Shown: positions 49,974 through 59,157, counted from the first letter of the stretch. The stretch is 64,000 nucleotides of DNA from Bog-473 sp036268485 (GCA_036268485.1 DATAUC010000042.1:62001-126000), one strand, 5' to 3'. Numbers and translations are program-made. The notes: generated from the letters alone by a model not told the origin.

Positions 49974-52586
49974 TCAGCGCGGTGGCGATGCGGCAACGAC
50001 CGATGCGAAGGTCTGGCCCATGTGAGCCCGCTCGCGGGCGGCGAAGGCCACATTGACGTTGAGCCGCTCGATCGATTGAGCCACCCGACGGGGACCCGAT
50101 GCCATTGGGTGGTCGTCGAGGAACTTCACGATGCCCTCGGCAAAGGTGGCGTCACCGCAGAGAGCCGGGATGGATTCGACGACGCGGGCATGGGCGTTCT
50201 TGGGGAAGCGATCGAAGATCTTGTCCCACGACTCGGTGACACGCCCCCATACGGCCTGGCCGGCGACGGGATTGGCCAGGAGGTTGGCAATGACCAGCCA
50301 TCCGTTCTGGCTGCGGACTTCCGTCATGGCCAGGTCGAATGTGCGCAGGGCCAGGTCCGTGTCGGGAAACACCGACAAGGCATTCAGTGAACGCATCTCT
50401 TCTTGCGGGGTCGACGCCTTGCGATACCGCTCCAGGAGCGCCTCGTAGTCACCGGGGCGCACCAATTGGGCCACCACGGTGAGCGTGGCCGCTTCCACGT
50501 CGGCGGGTATCGCGTGCGTGTCCCCGCCGATAATCGACGCATCGAAGCGTCGGGCTGCTTCGGCCCGCACGTCGGAATCGGCGCCGGCCGTGCCCAATAC
50601 GGTGATGGCGAGCGATCGCAAGGTGGGAGTCCGTTCGCCCTCGCCGTCGAGTGCTTCAAAACCGAGGTGCCGGTGTATCGGACCGAACAGGGCCGCCACG
50701 GCATCTTCGAGCGATGGGCGATCGTCCTTGTTCACGATGCGATTGGAAAGGAGGACGGCGCTGCCCACGGGTGACCACGGCGTGGGGTCCGATTCGAGGC
50801 CGAGCTTGGCGGCCAGAGTGAGAAACTCGACCAGGGTGGAATGACCGGCCAGCGTCGTAGCCCAGGTGTCGGCCAACAGGTTGGCCCGCTCGAGCGGGGT
50901 GAGGTCGGACAGGTGATCGGCCAGAGCCAGGCTGTGGGCTGCCTCGTAGCCCACGCGGAACACACCCCAGCCGCCTGCATTGACGACCACAAGCCCCTCT
51001 GCGACTTCGGGCAGAGTGGCGGGAGCGTCGCCCAGGACGAGCTTGCGTTCAGGAGCACCGGTGGCACCGTCGACCGCCAGGGCACGCACGGCCACCGGAG
51101 CGTTCCACGAGGTGCCGATGGCCGACTCGGTGCCCTTGGGGACGGGCCCGAACGAGAACGGTTGCTGGGTCAGCGTGTCTCCGCTCAGCGTGATGAGGGG
51201 ATGGCCGCCCTGGAGAATGAACGTGTTCATGACGTCGCGAACCGGCGCGCCGCTGGCTTCCTCCAGTGCGTCCCACAGGTCGGTCGTCACCGTGTTGGCG
51301 TAGGCGTGGGCGTCCAGGTACGCACGGACGCCGTCGCGAAAGATTTCGGGTCCGATGTGCTGTTCGAGCATGCGCAGGACGGCGCACCCTTTCTCGTACG
51401 TCAAGAGATCGAACATGCCTTCGGCTTCCTTGGGCGGCCCGACTGGATATTCGATGGGCCGGGTGGCATGCACACCGTCGATGGCCAGAGCCGCCTCCCG
51501 GGAGGGAGCGAAGCCCACCCAGCGATCCCAGGCCGGCCGGAAGGCATCCACACACAGGGTTTCCATGAAGGTGGCGAAGGCTTCATTGAGCCAGATCCCT
51601 TCCCACCACCCCATGGTGACCAGGTCGCCGAACCACATGTGGGCCAGCTCGTGCGCCACCACGTCGGCCACTCGTTCCAGCTCGGCCCGGGCCGCTGTCT
51701 TGGGGTCGATGAGGAGTGCCGTGTCCCGGAACGTGATGCAGCCGAGGTTCTCCATGGCGCCGGCCGCGAAGTCCGGGATGGCCACCAGGTCGACCTTTTC
51801 GCCCGGGTACGGGATGTTGAAGTACTCGGTGAAGAAGCGGAGGGAGAAGGCGCCGATGGCCAACGCGAAGTCAGCCAGGCCGCGCTTGCCGGGAGGGAAG
51901 ACCACCCGCAGCGGCACCCCGTCGACATCCACCGTCTCGGTGGTTTCGAGCTTGCCCACGATGAAGGCGACCAGATAGGTCGACATCTTCATGGTGGGGG
52001 AGAACCGGACCCGATTCTTCTCACCGATGCGCTCGACACTGACGATGGGTGAGTTGGAGTAGGCATCGACGTCGCGCTCGATGATCAGCGTGATCTCGTA
52101 GGTGGCCTTGCGATCGGGCTCATCCCAGCACGGGAAGGCCCGGCGGGCGTCCACTGACTCGAATTGGGTGGTGGCGATGGTCTGGGTCTCACCGGCTTCG
52201 TCGGTGAAGGTGGAGCGGTAGAACCCCCGCAGCTTGTCGTTGAGCGTGCCGGTGAAACGGCAGGACAGGGTGCAGGGCCCGGGCGGCAACGCGGTCGAAG
52301 AGTGGAAGGTGACCTGCTCCAGGTCGTCATCAAACGACACGGTGCAGCCGATGGTCCCGCCTGCGGACCGGGCTTCGACGTCGCTGATGGCCAGGTCTGC
52401 GGCGTTGAGCACGATGTCGTTGAGGGTTTCGTTCACGGTCACGTCGATCTCGACCGTGCCCGAGAAGGTGGCCGAGCCCACATCCGGCTCGATCTCAATC
52501 CGGTACGTGTGCGGCGTCACCGTTCGGGGGAGCCGGAACGCGTCTTGGGACGGCGCGGTGGGTGTGGGCTGGGAAGAAGGCGGCAT
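49974..52586 (-). CDS. pepN: Aminopeptidase N (M1 family)
   Basis: 870 residues, full length. Exopeptidase motif GAMEN (276-280) and zinc site HELAH with Glu335 (His312, His316, Glu335) in the segment DVVAHELAHMWFGDLVTMGWW. N-terminal beta-sandwich with YRIEIEPDVGSATFSG. Removes N-terminal residues in peptide turnover. A TAGCCT box lies 8 nt before ATG. Stop is 14 bp from the GH5 start, so the GH5 gene may be read through from it. Confidence 0.95.
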   Translation of the reverse strand: MPPSSQPTPTAPSQDAFRLPRTVTPHTYRIEIEPDVGSATFSGTVEIDVTVNETLNDIVLNAADLAISDVEARSAGGTIGCTVSFDDDLEQVTFHSSTALPPGPCTLSCRFTGTLNDKLRGFYRSTFTDEAGETQTIATTQFESVDARRAFPCWDEPDRKATYEITLIIERDVDAYSNSPIVSVERIGEKNRVRFSPTMKMSTYLVAFIVGKLETTETVDVDGVPLRVVFPPGKRGLADFALAIGAFSLRFFTEYFNIPYPGEKVDLVAIPDFAAGAMENLGCITFRDTALLIDPKTAARAELERVADVVAHELAHMWFGDLVTMGWWEGIWLNEAFATFMETLCVDAFRPAWDRWVGFAPSREAALAIDGVHATRPIEYPVGPPKEAEGMFDLLTYEKGCAVLRMLEQHIGPEIFRDGVRAYLDAHAYANTVTTDLWDALEEASGAPVRDVMNTFILQGGHPLITLSGDTLTQQPFSFGPVPKGTESAIGTSWNAPVAVRALAVDGATGAPERKLVLGDAPATLPEVAEGLVVVNAGGWGVFRVGYEAAHSLALADHLSDLTPLERANLLADTWATTLAGHSTLVEFLTLAAKLGLESDPTPWSPVGSAVLLSNRIVNKDDRPSLEDAVAALFGPIHRHLGFEALDGEGERTPTLRSLAITVLGTAGADSDVRAEAARRFDASIIGGDTHAIPADVEAATLTVVAQLVRPGDYEALLERYRKASTPQEEMRSLNALSVFPDTDLALRTFDLAMTEVRSQNGWLVIANLLANPVAGQAVWGRVTESWDKIFDRFPKNAHARVVESIPALCGDATFAEGIVKFLDDHPMASGPRRVAQSIERLNVNVAFAARERAHMGQTFASVVAASPPR

Positions 52587-52594
52587 CGCCGGGA

Positions 52595-52600
52595 AGGCTA
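52595..52600 (-). promoter_or_regulatory. -10 box of a leaderless promoter (TAGCCT)
   Basis: Minus strand TAGCCT, 8 nt, then ATG of the aminopeptidase gene; divergent partner of the PfkB promoter. Confidence 0.45.
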
Positions 52601-52616
52601 CCTGCCTGGCTCCGAG

Positions 52617-52622
52617 TAGGTT
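52617..52622 (+). promoter_or_regulatory. -10 box of a leaderless promoter (TAGGTT)
   Basis: TAGGTT, 8 nt, then GTG 52631 of the PfkB-type kinase gene. Confidence 0.45.
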
Positions 52623-52630
52623 CTCGCACC

Positions 52631-53683
52631 GTGCATGCGAACGAATCCCCTGAATCGCCGATCAGCCACGAGGACGACGGGTACCTCGACCTGGTCGCCA
52701 TCGGCTCACCCCTGCTTGACGTTCTGGAAACGACAACCGACGACGTCCTGAGCCAGTTGGGGCTGGTCAAGGGCTCCATGACTCTCATCGATCTGGCTCA
52801 GGCCACTGCGGCCCAAGAGCTGATGGGCTCACCCCGCTTCGTCTCGGGTGGCTCCGTGGCCAACACGGCAGCGGGATTCGCCGAACTCGGTGGTCGGGCC
52901 GGATTCATCGGCGCCGTGGCCGACGACGGAGTGGGCCAGACCTACGTGGAGAACCTGCGGGCAGCGGGCGTTGCCTATGAACCCACGTTCAGCGAGTCGG
53001 CGGCCGGGGAGTCACTGGGCACCGGACGCTGCATCGTTCTCATCACCGACGACGCCGAGCGCACCATGGGTACCTACCTTGGAGCGGCGTCGACCATCAG
53101 CCCCGCCGGAGTGTCGGCAGAGTTCGTGAGCCGAGCGTCCGTGGTGTTGCTGGAGGGATACCTGTGGGATGTGCCGGCCGCCAAGGAAGCCCTGCGGCAC
53201 GCCGCCAACACCGCCCATGAGGCCGACGGCTCGGTTGCCCTCTCGTTGTCGGATCCATTCTGCGTGGGCCGGCACCAACGCGAGTTCCTCGATCTCCTCG
53301 TCGATGACATCGACATCCTGCTGGGCAACGAAGAGGAGATCACCATGCTCTTCGGGGCCACGTCCTACGAAGGGGCGATCGAGGCAGCCGAAGAGACCGG
53401 GCTCCTGGTGGTCATGACGCGCGGAGCGCAGGGCTCGGTGGTCCTGACCGCCCACGGGCCCGAGGCAGTCCCCGCCGCCGCCGTCGAGAAGGTGGTCGAC
53501 ACCACCGGAGCGGGCGACCTCTTCGCATCGGGTTTCCTGTACGGGCTGACGCACGGCATGGACCCGGTTGAAAGTACGCGCCTGGGCAGCCTGTGTGCCG
53601 CTGAAGTGATCTCCCATACCGGAGCCCGACCCGAAGCTGACCTGCGAGCCCTGGCCACCGCCGCCGGCTTGTTGCTGCCCTAG
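52631..53683 (+). CDS. PfkB family kinase, probable adenosine kinase
   Basis: 350 residues. PfkB signature 1 GGSVANTA (73-80), anion-hole DTTGAGD with catalytic Asp296 and Asp290, and the NEEE motif (233-236) for Mg2+. The overall pattern VAIGSPLLDVL and SDPFCVGRH... is that of adenosine kinases of the alphaproteobacterial/actinobacterial type. GTG start; an upstream extension to 52562 lies over the divergent promoter and is not used. Possibly linked to adenosine from ahcY. Confidence 0.85.
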   Translation: MHANESPESPISHEDDGYLDLVAIGSPLLDVLETTTDDVLSQLGLVKGSMTLIDLAQATAAQELMGSPRFVSGGSVANTAAGFAELGGRAGFIGAVADDGVGQTYVENLRAAGVAYEPTFSESAAGESLGTGRCIVLITDDAERTMGTYLGAASTISPAGVSAEFVSRASVVLLEGYLWDVPAAKEALRHAANTAHEADGSVALSLSDPFCVGRHQREFLDLLVDDIDILLGNEEEITMLFGATSYEGAIEAAEETGLLVVMTRGAQGSVVLTAHGPEAVPAAAVEKVVDTTGAGDLFASGFLYGLTHGMDPVESTRLGSLCAAEVISHTGARPEADLRALATAAGLLLP

Positions 53684-53694
53684 GCGTCGGCAGC

Positions 53695-54780
53695 ATGGCC
53701 CTCTCCATCGGCATCGTCGGTTTGCCCAACGTGGGCAAGTCCACGCTCTTCAATGCGCTGACCAACAATGAGGTGCTGGCCGCCAACTATCCGTTCGCCA
53801 CGATCGATCCCAATGTCGGCGTGGTGGCGGTGCCCGACAGCCGCCTGACCCAGTTGGCCGCGCTCTACGACGATGCGCCCATCGTGCCGGCCACGGTCAC
53901 CTTCGTCGATATCGCCGGCATCGTGCGCGGCGCCAGCCAGGGTGAGGGGTTGGGCAACAAGTTCCTGGCCGCCATCCGGGAGAGCGACGCCATCTGTCAG
54001 GTCGTCCGTGTCTTCCATGACGATGACGTGATCCACGTTGACGGGCGGGTCGATCCCGAAGGGGACATCGGCACCGTGAACACCGAACTGATCCTGGCCG
54101 ATCTGCAGACGGTGGAGAACCGGCTGCCCAAATTGGCCAAGGAGGCGCGGGCCCACCCCGAGCTGAAGGCGCAGGCAGAAGCGGTGGCGGTGGCGGAACG
54201 CATCCTGAACGAGGGCCGCACGATTTCGAGCGCGGCGGCCAAGGGCGAAGTCGATGCCGACCTGCTGTATGAGCTGCACCTGCTGACGGCCAAGCCGTTC
54301 ATTTACGTCTTCAATGTGGACGAGGGAGCGTTGGGTGATGCCGAGTTGGCGTCCCAGCTGGCGGCCACTGCGGCGCCGGCCAACTCCATCGTGTTGTGCG
54401 CGCAGATTGAGGCCGAGGTGGCCAGCATGCCATTGGAGGACGCCAAGGAGTTGCTCGAGAGCTACGGGCAGGAGGAATCGGGACTGGAGAAGCTGGTCCA
54501 TGTGGGTTTCGCCACGCTCGGCCTGCAGACCTACCTCACCGCCGGACCCAAAGAAGCCCGAGCCTGGACCATCCACATCGGCGACACGGCGCCCAAGGCG
54601 GCCGGCGTCATCCACACCGACTTCGAGAAGGGGTTCATTAAGGCCGAGGTCGTCGGCTTCGAGGACTTGATGGAAACCAAGTCGGTGGTGGCGGCCCGGG
54701 CCGCCGGCAAGGCCCGCATGGAAGGGAAGGACTACGTCATGCGAGATGGCGACGTGGTCGAGTTCCGCTTCAACAACTAA
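53695..54780 (+). CDS. ychF: YchF, OBG-family redox-responsive ATPase
   Basis: 361 residues. G1 GLPNVGKSTLF (7-17), FVDIAGIVRGASQGEGLGNKFLAAIRES (G3 and switch II), NVDEGALG at the G4 site, where this family has altered specificity and prefers ATP, and a C-terminal TGS domain (LQTYLTAGPKEARAWTIHIGDTAPKAAGVIHTDFEKGFIKAEVV). Ribosome-associated, linked to oxidative-stress control and translation. Starts 11 bp after the PfkB stop. Confidence 0.96.
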   Translation: MALSIGIVGLPNVGKSTLFNALTNNEVLAANYPFATIDPNVGVVAVPDSRLTQLAALYDDAPIVPATVTFVDIAGIVRGASQGEGLGNKFLAAIRESDAICQVVRVFHDDDVIHVDGRVDPEGDIGTVNTELILADLQTVENRLPKLAKEARAHPELKAQAEAVAVAERILNEGRTISSAAAKGEVDADLLYELHLLTAKPFIYVFNVDEGALGDAELASQLAATAAPANSIVLCAQIEAEVASMPLEDAKELLESYGQEESGLEKLVHVGFATLGLQTYLTAGPKEARAWTIHIGDTAPKAAGVIHTDFEKGFIKAEVVGFEDLMETKSVVAARAAGKARMEGKDYVMRDGDVVEFRFNN

Positions 54781-54808
54781 GGCCGCCGCCGAACCAGGCT
54801 GACCGTGG

Positions 54809-55312
54809 TCAGCCGTTGACGGTGAAGGCGGTGCGGATCTCCTGACCGCTGGCGGTGAGCACGTACCAGAGGCCACCGTCCTGGTCGATGGCTTGACCGG
54901 TGACCATGCCGGGCGAGACATCGAGGTTGTAGGTGTAGAGCGGATGGCCGCCATAGGAAAGTTCGGTCGAGCCATCGGGACGCCGCAGGGTCCCGATCAG
55001 CGATCGCCGCACACCCGGACCGATGGTGACCGGACCGGTCTTGATCAGGGGCGGCCACTGGAAGACGCAGCCGTCATTGAGACAGGCCGAATGGGTCGGC
55101 GTGTCCGGCACGAAGTCGTAGAGCGTGGCGCCCGTGCCGGTGGCCAGTATCCGTCCGTCCGGCGAGTTCTCCATGGTCAGCGTGAGGTTGCTGTCGGTGG
55201 TGGGCGTCGAAGTGAGCTGGGTCACATGGCCGCCGCAGGCGGCCAGGGTGAGGGCGGTGACGATGAGGGCCGCCGCCACGACGTGCCGGGGACCGGCTCG
55301 GCCAGACCGCAT
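54809..55312 (-). CDS. Secreted lipoprotein of the COG4315 repeat type
   Basis: 167 residues from ATG 55312. Lipobox LTLAAC at Cys26. The mature part has the COG4315 pattern: TLYDFVPDTPTHSACLNDGCVFQWPPL, then TLRRPDGSTELSYGGHPLYTYNLDVSPGMVTGQ and GGLWYVLT, two related halves with a Cys pair (C-x4-C). Such lipoproteins accompany copper or haem proteins. The ATG shares its first base with the last base of the SCO1 stop (TGATG), so they are co-translated. Confidence 0.82.
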   Translation of the reverse strand: MRSGRAGPRHVVAAALIVTALTLAACGGHVTQLTSTPTTDSNLTLTMENSPDGRILATGTGATLYDFVPDTPTHSACLNDGCVFQWPPLIKTGPVTIGPGVRRSLIGTLRRPDGSTELSYGGHPLYTYNLDVSPGMVTGQAIDQDGGLWYVLTASGQEIRTAFTVNG

Positions 55313-56085
55313 CAGGACGCGGGCGAGATGTTGGTGCCGAGCAACCAGCTGATCGACGCTAGGGCGTCGTTGAGCGTCCACTCCTGCCCTTGCGGATGGT
55401 GCAGCCCGGCCACTCCGCCGGCATTGAGCAGGGCGGTGAGCTTCTGGCTGAGGTGGCCGTGGAGGTTGGGCGCATTGGCATCGACGAAGCGCTCCTTACC
55501 GGCCGCGTTGATCAGGATGTACCCGTCGGTGTGGTCGACGTCGTAGGTGAGGGGCTGGCCGGTCATCCAGTCGAGGTGGGCCGGCTTGGCCTCCTGGACC
55601 TTGAGGTAGCTCACGCCGAAGTCCTTCCAGAAGGCGCCCAGGCTGGCCGCCGGACCGGTCCAGAGGTCCCAGTCGGCGCCGTACTCCTTCTGGTAGGCGG
55701 CGAGCCGGGCCACCGTGTCGCGGCCGGGATCAACGGTGACCTCGACGAAGACGACCTTGTGCCCCAGGCCGGCGGCATCCACGTCTCGCCTGAGGGCGTC
55801 GAAGGCGGCCAGCACGAGTGGGCATTCGTCCTGGCACAGCGTCAGAAATGGCGCCAGGACGACGGCCTTGCCCTTGAGGTCGGCCAAGGACACCGTCCGG
55901 CCGAATTGGTTGGTCAGCGCGATGTGTTGCGGCGTGGCCTTGGTCAGCACCAGCCCTTGACTCTGGGGTGGGGCCGGTGGGGCGCCACCGCCGCAGGCGG
56001 CCAGCAACGCCCCGATGCCGAGGGTGGCGGCGAGCGCGAGGGGGGCGCGGCGGAATGTGCGGGGGAGGCGGCGTGGGAAAGGCAT
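55312..56085 (-). CDS. SCO1/SenC family copper chaperone lipoprotein
   Basis: 257 residues from ATG 56085. Lipobox LLAAC at Cys31. Thioredoxin-like SCO fold with the copper motif Cys84-x3-Cys88 (TLCQDECPLV) and the third ligand His185 (DVDHTDG). It delivers copper to the CuA site of cytochrome oxidase subunit II or defends against thiol stress. The C terminus carries about 55 extra residues. Coupled to the COG4315 lipoprotein. Confidence 0.88.
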   Translation of the reverse strand: MPFPRRLPRTFRRAPLALAATLGIGALLAACGGGAPPAPPQSQGLVLTKATPQHIALTNQFGRTVSLADLKGKAVVLAPFLTLCQDECPLVLAAFDALRRDVDAAGLGHKVVFVEVTVDPGRDTVARLAAYQKEYGADWDLWTGPAASLGAFWKDFGVSYLKVQEAKPAHLDWMTGQPLTYDVDHTDGYILINAAGKERFVDANAPNLHGHLSQKLTALLNAGGVAGLHHPQGQEWTLNDALASISWLLGTNISPAS

Positions 56086-56141
56086 ATCTAGGGACAATCC
56101 CTAGCGGCTGCGGGCGCCCGGTTGCCAGTCGGTCGGGTCGC

Positions 56142-56786
56142 TCAGTCGTCTTCCTCGTCGGGGGGCAGGAAGGAGAAGGGCAGATCGGCCAGCTGAATGA
56201 GGGTGGAGGAGATCCACCGGGTCAGGCCGGCGATCACCGGCTCAATCTCGGCGGGCGTCTCCAGCTGGGACTCGGTGAAACGGACCGAGCCCTCGTAGGT
56301 GGCCTCGACCGCCCAGCGGACGCGCTCGCCGTCATGCAGCTGCTCGAACGTGGTGCCGGTCCGTACCAGCGGGTCCACGCCCAGCAACGGGTTCTCCGCC
56401 GGCAGGGCCCGCAGCACCTTCTCGGTGTCGGGCGCCTCGGCCAGCCGCTGCATGCGGAGCGCCACCTCAATGACGATCTCGGGCATCTCGTCGGGGGGCT
56501 CCCCGATGGACCAGCTCCGATAGGCCGTCTGGCTCCAGGTGGGCCAGTCGACCGAGACGTCGGCCCGGACGCGCGGTGGCTGCTGTTCGCCAGGCAGGCT
56601 GTAGGAGGTTTCCCAGGACACGTCGCCGAGGAAGACATCGATCTGGAATCGCTCCTCGACGGCCTGCCGTTGCAGGAGCGCCCGTTCGAAGGAGCGCCGG
56701 ACGGCGCTGATGAAGTCGACAAGTATGTGATCGAGCACAGCGGGCACGACACTAGACGGGTCGGTGCTCGGGTCGGCCGTTACCAT
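56142..56786 (-). CDS. Unknown soluble protein (214 aa)
   Basis: From ATG 56786 (a start at 56804 would add six residues). Reads VLDHILVDFISAVRRSFERALLQRQAVEERFQIDVFLGDVSWETSYSLPGE, a helix-then-strand arrangement, and a mostly beta second half with LVRTGTTFEQLHDGERVRWAVEATYEGSVRF and an acidic end PPDEEDD. No family recognised. It is divergent from the GDPD gene with only 6 bp between the two start codons. Confidence 0.6.
   Translation of the reverse strand: MVTADPSTDPSSVVPAVLDHILVDFISAVRRSFERALLQRQAVEERFQIDVFLGDVSWETSYSLPGEQQPPRVRADVSVDWPTWSQTAYRSWSIGEPPDEMPEIVIEVALRMQRLAEAPDTEKVLRALPAENPLLGVDPLVRTGTTFEQLHDGERVRWAVEATYEGSVRFTESQLETPAEIEPVIAGLTRWISSTLIQLADLPFSFLPPDEEDD
56781..56786 (+). promoter_or_regulatory. 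-10 box of a leaderless promoter (TACCAT)
   Basis: TACCAT, 6 nt, then GTG 56793 of the GDPD gene. It overlaps the ATG of the opposite-strand unknown gene. Confidence 0.4.
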
Positions 56787-56792
56787 CGGTGC

Positions 56793-57665
56793 GTGAGCAC
56801 ACATGAAGACGACGGTTCCGTCTGGTTGTCCCGCCGGGTGATCAGCTATGCCCACCAGGGCGGGGCCTGGGAGTCGCCGTCCTCCACCTTGTTCGCCATC
56901 ACGCGGGCCTTGGCGGCCGGGGCCACGGCCATCGAACTCGACGTGCACGCCACCGCCGACGGCGAATTAGTGGTCTGCCACGACGCCACGGTCGATCGCA
57001 CCACCGGGGCCAGCGGTCTGATCGTCGACCACACCTTGGCCGAGCTGCGCCAGCTCGATTTCTCCTTCTGGTTCATCCCGGGCGCCGATGTCACGCCGGA
57101 CCGGCCCGAAGCGGACTACCCCTATCGAGGCCGGGCGCCCGAAGACCGGCACTTCGGGATTGCCACGCTGCGCGAGGTGTTGGAGCAGTTCCCCGGGGTG
57201 GTGCTCAACCTCGACATCAAGCAGACGGCTCCCGTGGTGGCTCCCTACGAGGAGGCGCTGGCCCGGTTGTTGGCCGAGTACGGCCGCACCGACGACGTCA
57301 TCGTGGCGTCCTTCCTCGATCCGGCCACGGACGCCTTCCGGACCTTCGCCCCCGACGTGCCGACGTCAGCGGGCACCATGGCCACGGCGGCGTTCTGGCA
57401 GGCGGTCAATCAGGGCGCGGACATCCCGGCGACGCCGACGGTGGCGTATCAAGTCCCCGAGTCCCAGGGCGACCTGGTGATCGTGGATCAGTCGTTCGTC
57501 GACGCGGCCCATGCCCACGGCAAGGCGGTGCACGTGTGGACGGTCAACGAGGCGAGCGCCATGGAGCGCCTGCTCGGGTTGGGGGTCGACGGGATCATTT
57601 CGGACGTACCGACGATCCTGTCAGCGGTGTTGGGCGATGCAGGGGTGGCCTGGAAGGGCCAGTGA
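56793..57665 (+). CDS. Glycerophosphodiester phosphodiesterase family protein
   Basis: 290 residues, TIM-barrel. Metal/catalytic motifs: HQGG at about 20, IELDVHATADGELVVCHD (Glu and Asp of ExD plus His-Asp), LNLDIKQ (Glu-to-Asp variant of the E-x-K site). The Arg of the usual HRG is Gln, as in a subgroup of actinobacterial GDPDs with PSST in place of PENT. Hydrolyses glycerophosphodiesters to glycerol-3-phosphate. Start GTG 56793; longer frames upstream are shadow. Confidence 0.82.
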   Translation: MSTHEDDGSVWLSRRVISYAHQGGAWESPSSTLFAITRALAAGATAIELDVHATADGELVVCHDATVDRTTGASGLIVDHTLAELRQLDFSFWFIPGADVTPDRPEADYPYRGRAPEDRHFGIATLREVLEQFPGVVLNLDIKQTAPVVAPYEEALARLLAEYGRTDDVIVASFLDPATDAFRTFAPDVPTSAGTMATAAFWQAVNQGADIPATPTVAYQVPESQGDLVIVDQSFVDAAHAHGKAVHVWTVNEASAMERLLGLGVDGIISDVPTILSAVLGDAGVAWKGQ

Positions 57666-57716
57666 GCCCGGCCCGGAAAGGGCCGGTGAGCACGGCGTGA
57701 TGCCGCGCTCGGAGGT

Positions 57717-57800
57717 TCAGCCGCGGCCGCAGTTCGGCTTCTTGCCGTGGTTCGCCTTCTTCTTTGCCCTGAGCTTGCGCTTTACAGTCCGTTTCGACAT
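57717..57800 (-). CDS. 50S ribosomal protein bL37 (27 aa)
   Basis: A 27-residue, very basic protein, MSKRTVKRKLRAKKK then ANHGKKPN. The ANHGK(R/K)PN end is the signature of bL37, the 24-residue large-subunit protein seen in mycobacterial ribosomes. ATG to TGA in a gap between the GDPD and DUF192 genes on the opposite strand. The size is well below normal gene-finding limits. If correct, this organism has the actinobacterial ribosome extension. Confidence 0.8.
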   Translation of the reverse strand: MSKRTVKRKLRAKKKANHGKKPNCGRG

Positions 57801-57886
57801 AAGCGTGAGAGCTTAGTTCAGCCCCGATACCGCTCGTTCCCGGGGTGGAATCGGCCGGCTGGGGTTGCCAGTAGCCTCGTTCACCT

Positions 57887-58240
57887 ATGCGGTCCGGATG
57901 GCTGCTGCGCGACGGTGACGTGGTGTGCGCACTGGAGATGACCGACTCGCGGCGGGAGCGGGCCCGGGGTTTGATGGGCCGTCCCGAGTGCGAAGGGGCC
58001 CTGCTGCTCGCAGGGGCACGACTGGCCCATACGGCCGGCGTGCGCTTCGCGGTGGATGTTGCCTTCCTGAACGAGGAGCTGATCGTGAGCCGGGTGACCC
58101 GTCTGGTTCCCTGGCGCCTGGCGCTGCCCCGCCGGGGCGTGCGCAACGTGGTGCAGGCTGAGGCCGGCTGCTGGGAGAAGTGGGGTGTACGGGTGGGCGA
58201 CCAGCTGGTCATTCGCGAGGTGCAGCCCACGGTGTCGTGA
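57887..58240 (+). CDS. DUF192 family protein
   Basis: 117 residues. RARGLMGRPECEGALLLAGARLAHTAGVRFAVDVAFLNEELIVSR is the DUF192 core (RxxGLM, H-T-x-x-V-x-F-x-V-D-V). A small beta-barrel protein of unknown role, often lipid- or cell-envelope-associated. No signal peptide seen here. Overlaps rsmI by 4 bp (GTGA). Confidence 0.88.
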   Translation: MRSGWLLRDGDVVCALEMTDSRRERARGLMGRPECEGALLLAGARLAHTAGVRFAVDVAFLNEELIVSRVTRLVPWRLALPRRGVRNVVQAEAGCWEKWGVRVGDQLVIREVQPTVS

Positions 58241-59127
58241 GCGACGAGCCCCGGGGGCAGCTGCTTCTCGTGGGTACCCCGATCGGCAATCTGGGCGACC
58301 TGTCCCCCCGAGCGCGGTTGGCCCTGGCCGAGGCGGACATCATCTGTTGCGAGGACACCCGCCGCACCCGGGCGCTGTTGAGCGCCATGGACATCTCGGC
58401 CAAGGGTCCACGCGGCGCCCGCCTGCTGTCGCTGCATGAGCACAACGAGGGCTCTCGGGTGACCAAGGTCGTGGACTGTGTGGCGGGTGGCGGCATCGTG
58501 GTGGTGGTCAGCGATGCCGGCATGCCCGGTATCTCGGATCCGGGTGCCCTGTTGGCCGCTGCGGTGGCCGAGGCGGGCCACCTGGTCAGCGTGGTGCCGG
58601 GACCGACGTCGGTGATAGCGGCCCTGGTGGTCAGCGGGCTGCCCAGCGATCGGTTCTGCGTGGAAGGCTTCTTGCCCCGCAAGGGAGCGGAACGTCGGGA
58701 GCGCATGGCGGCGGTCATGGCCGATCTGCGCACCACCGTGGTGCTCGAGGCTCCGGGCCGGGTGGCAGCCACCCTGGCCGAGGTGGCGGCCCTGGACCCC
58801 GAACGACCGGTGGCGGTGGTGCGCGAGCTGACCAAGGTGCACGAAGAGGTGTGGCGGGGCTCGGCCACGTCCGGGTCGGCCGCCTTCGCCGAGAGGGATC
58901 TGCGGGGTGAGGTGGTGCTGGTCATCGGGGGGGCCGACCCGCCGGGACCCACGAGCGACGAGGCCATTGACGACGCGGTGCGGGCCAGCTTGGCGGGCGG
59001 TGGGGACGGAAGCGGCCCCCGTCAGATCGCCGAGCGGCTGTCATCGGAGCTGGCCGTGCCCAAGCGCAAGGTCTACGAGGCCGTGCTGCGCTTGCGCCCC
59101 GACCCCGGGTCCTCTTCGACGCCGTAG
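58237..59127 (+). CDS. rsmI: 16S rRNA (cytidine(1402)-2'-O)-methyltransferase
   Basis: 296 residues from GTG 58237. SAM-binding tetrapyrrole-methylase fold: LVGTPIGNLGDLSPRA, CCEDTRRTRALL, LHEHNE, VVSDAGMPGISDPG, VPGPTSVIAAL and RELTKVHEEVWRGS. All RsmI hallmarks are intact. C-terminal extension (GSGPRQIAERLSSELAVPKRKVYEAVLRL) is a basic helix for rRNA. Confidence 0.95.
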   Translation: MSDEPRGQLLLVGTPIGNLGDLSPRARLALAEADIICCEDTRRTRALLSAMDISAKGPRGARLLSLHEHNEGSRVTKVVDCVAGGGIVVVVSDAGMPGISDPGALLAAAVAEAGHLVSVVPGPTSVIAALVVSGLPSDRFCVEGFLPRKGAERRERMAAVMADLRTTVVLEAPGRVAATLAEVAALDPERPVAVVRELTKVHEEVWRGSATSGSAAFAERDLRGEVVLVIGGADPPGPTSDEAIDDAVRASLAGGGDGSGPRQIAERLSSELAVPKRKVYEAVLRLRPDPGSSSTP

Positions 59128-59151
59128 GGACGGGGGTCCTGGTCACACCGG

Positions 59152-59157
59152 TACGCT
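59152..59157 (+). promoter_or_regulatory. -10 box of a leaderless promoter (TACGCT)
   Basis: TACGCT, 6 nt, then GTG 59164 of metG. Confidence 0.5.
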
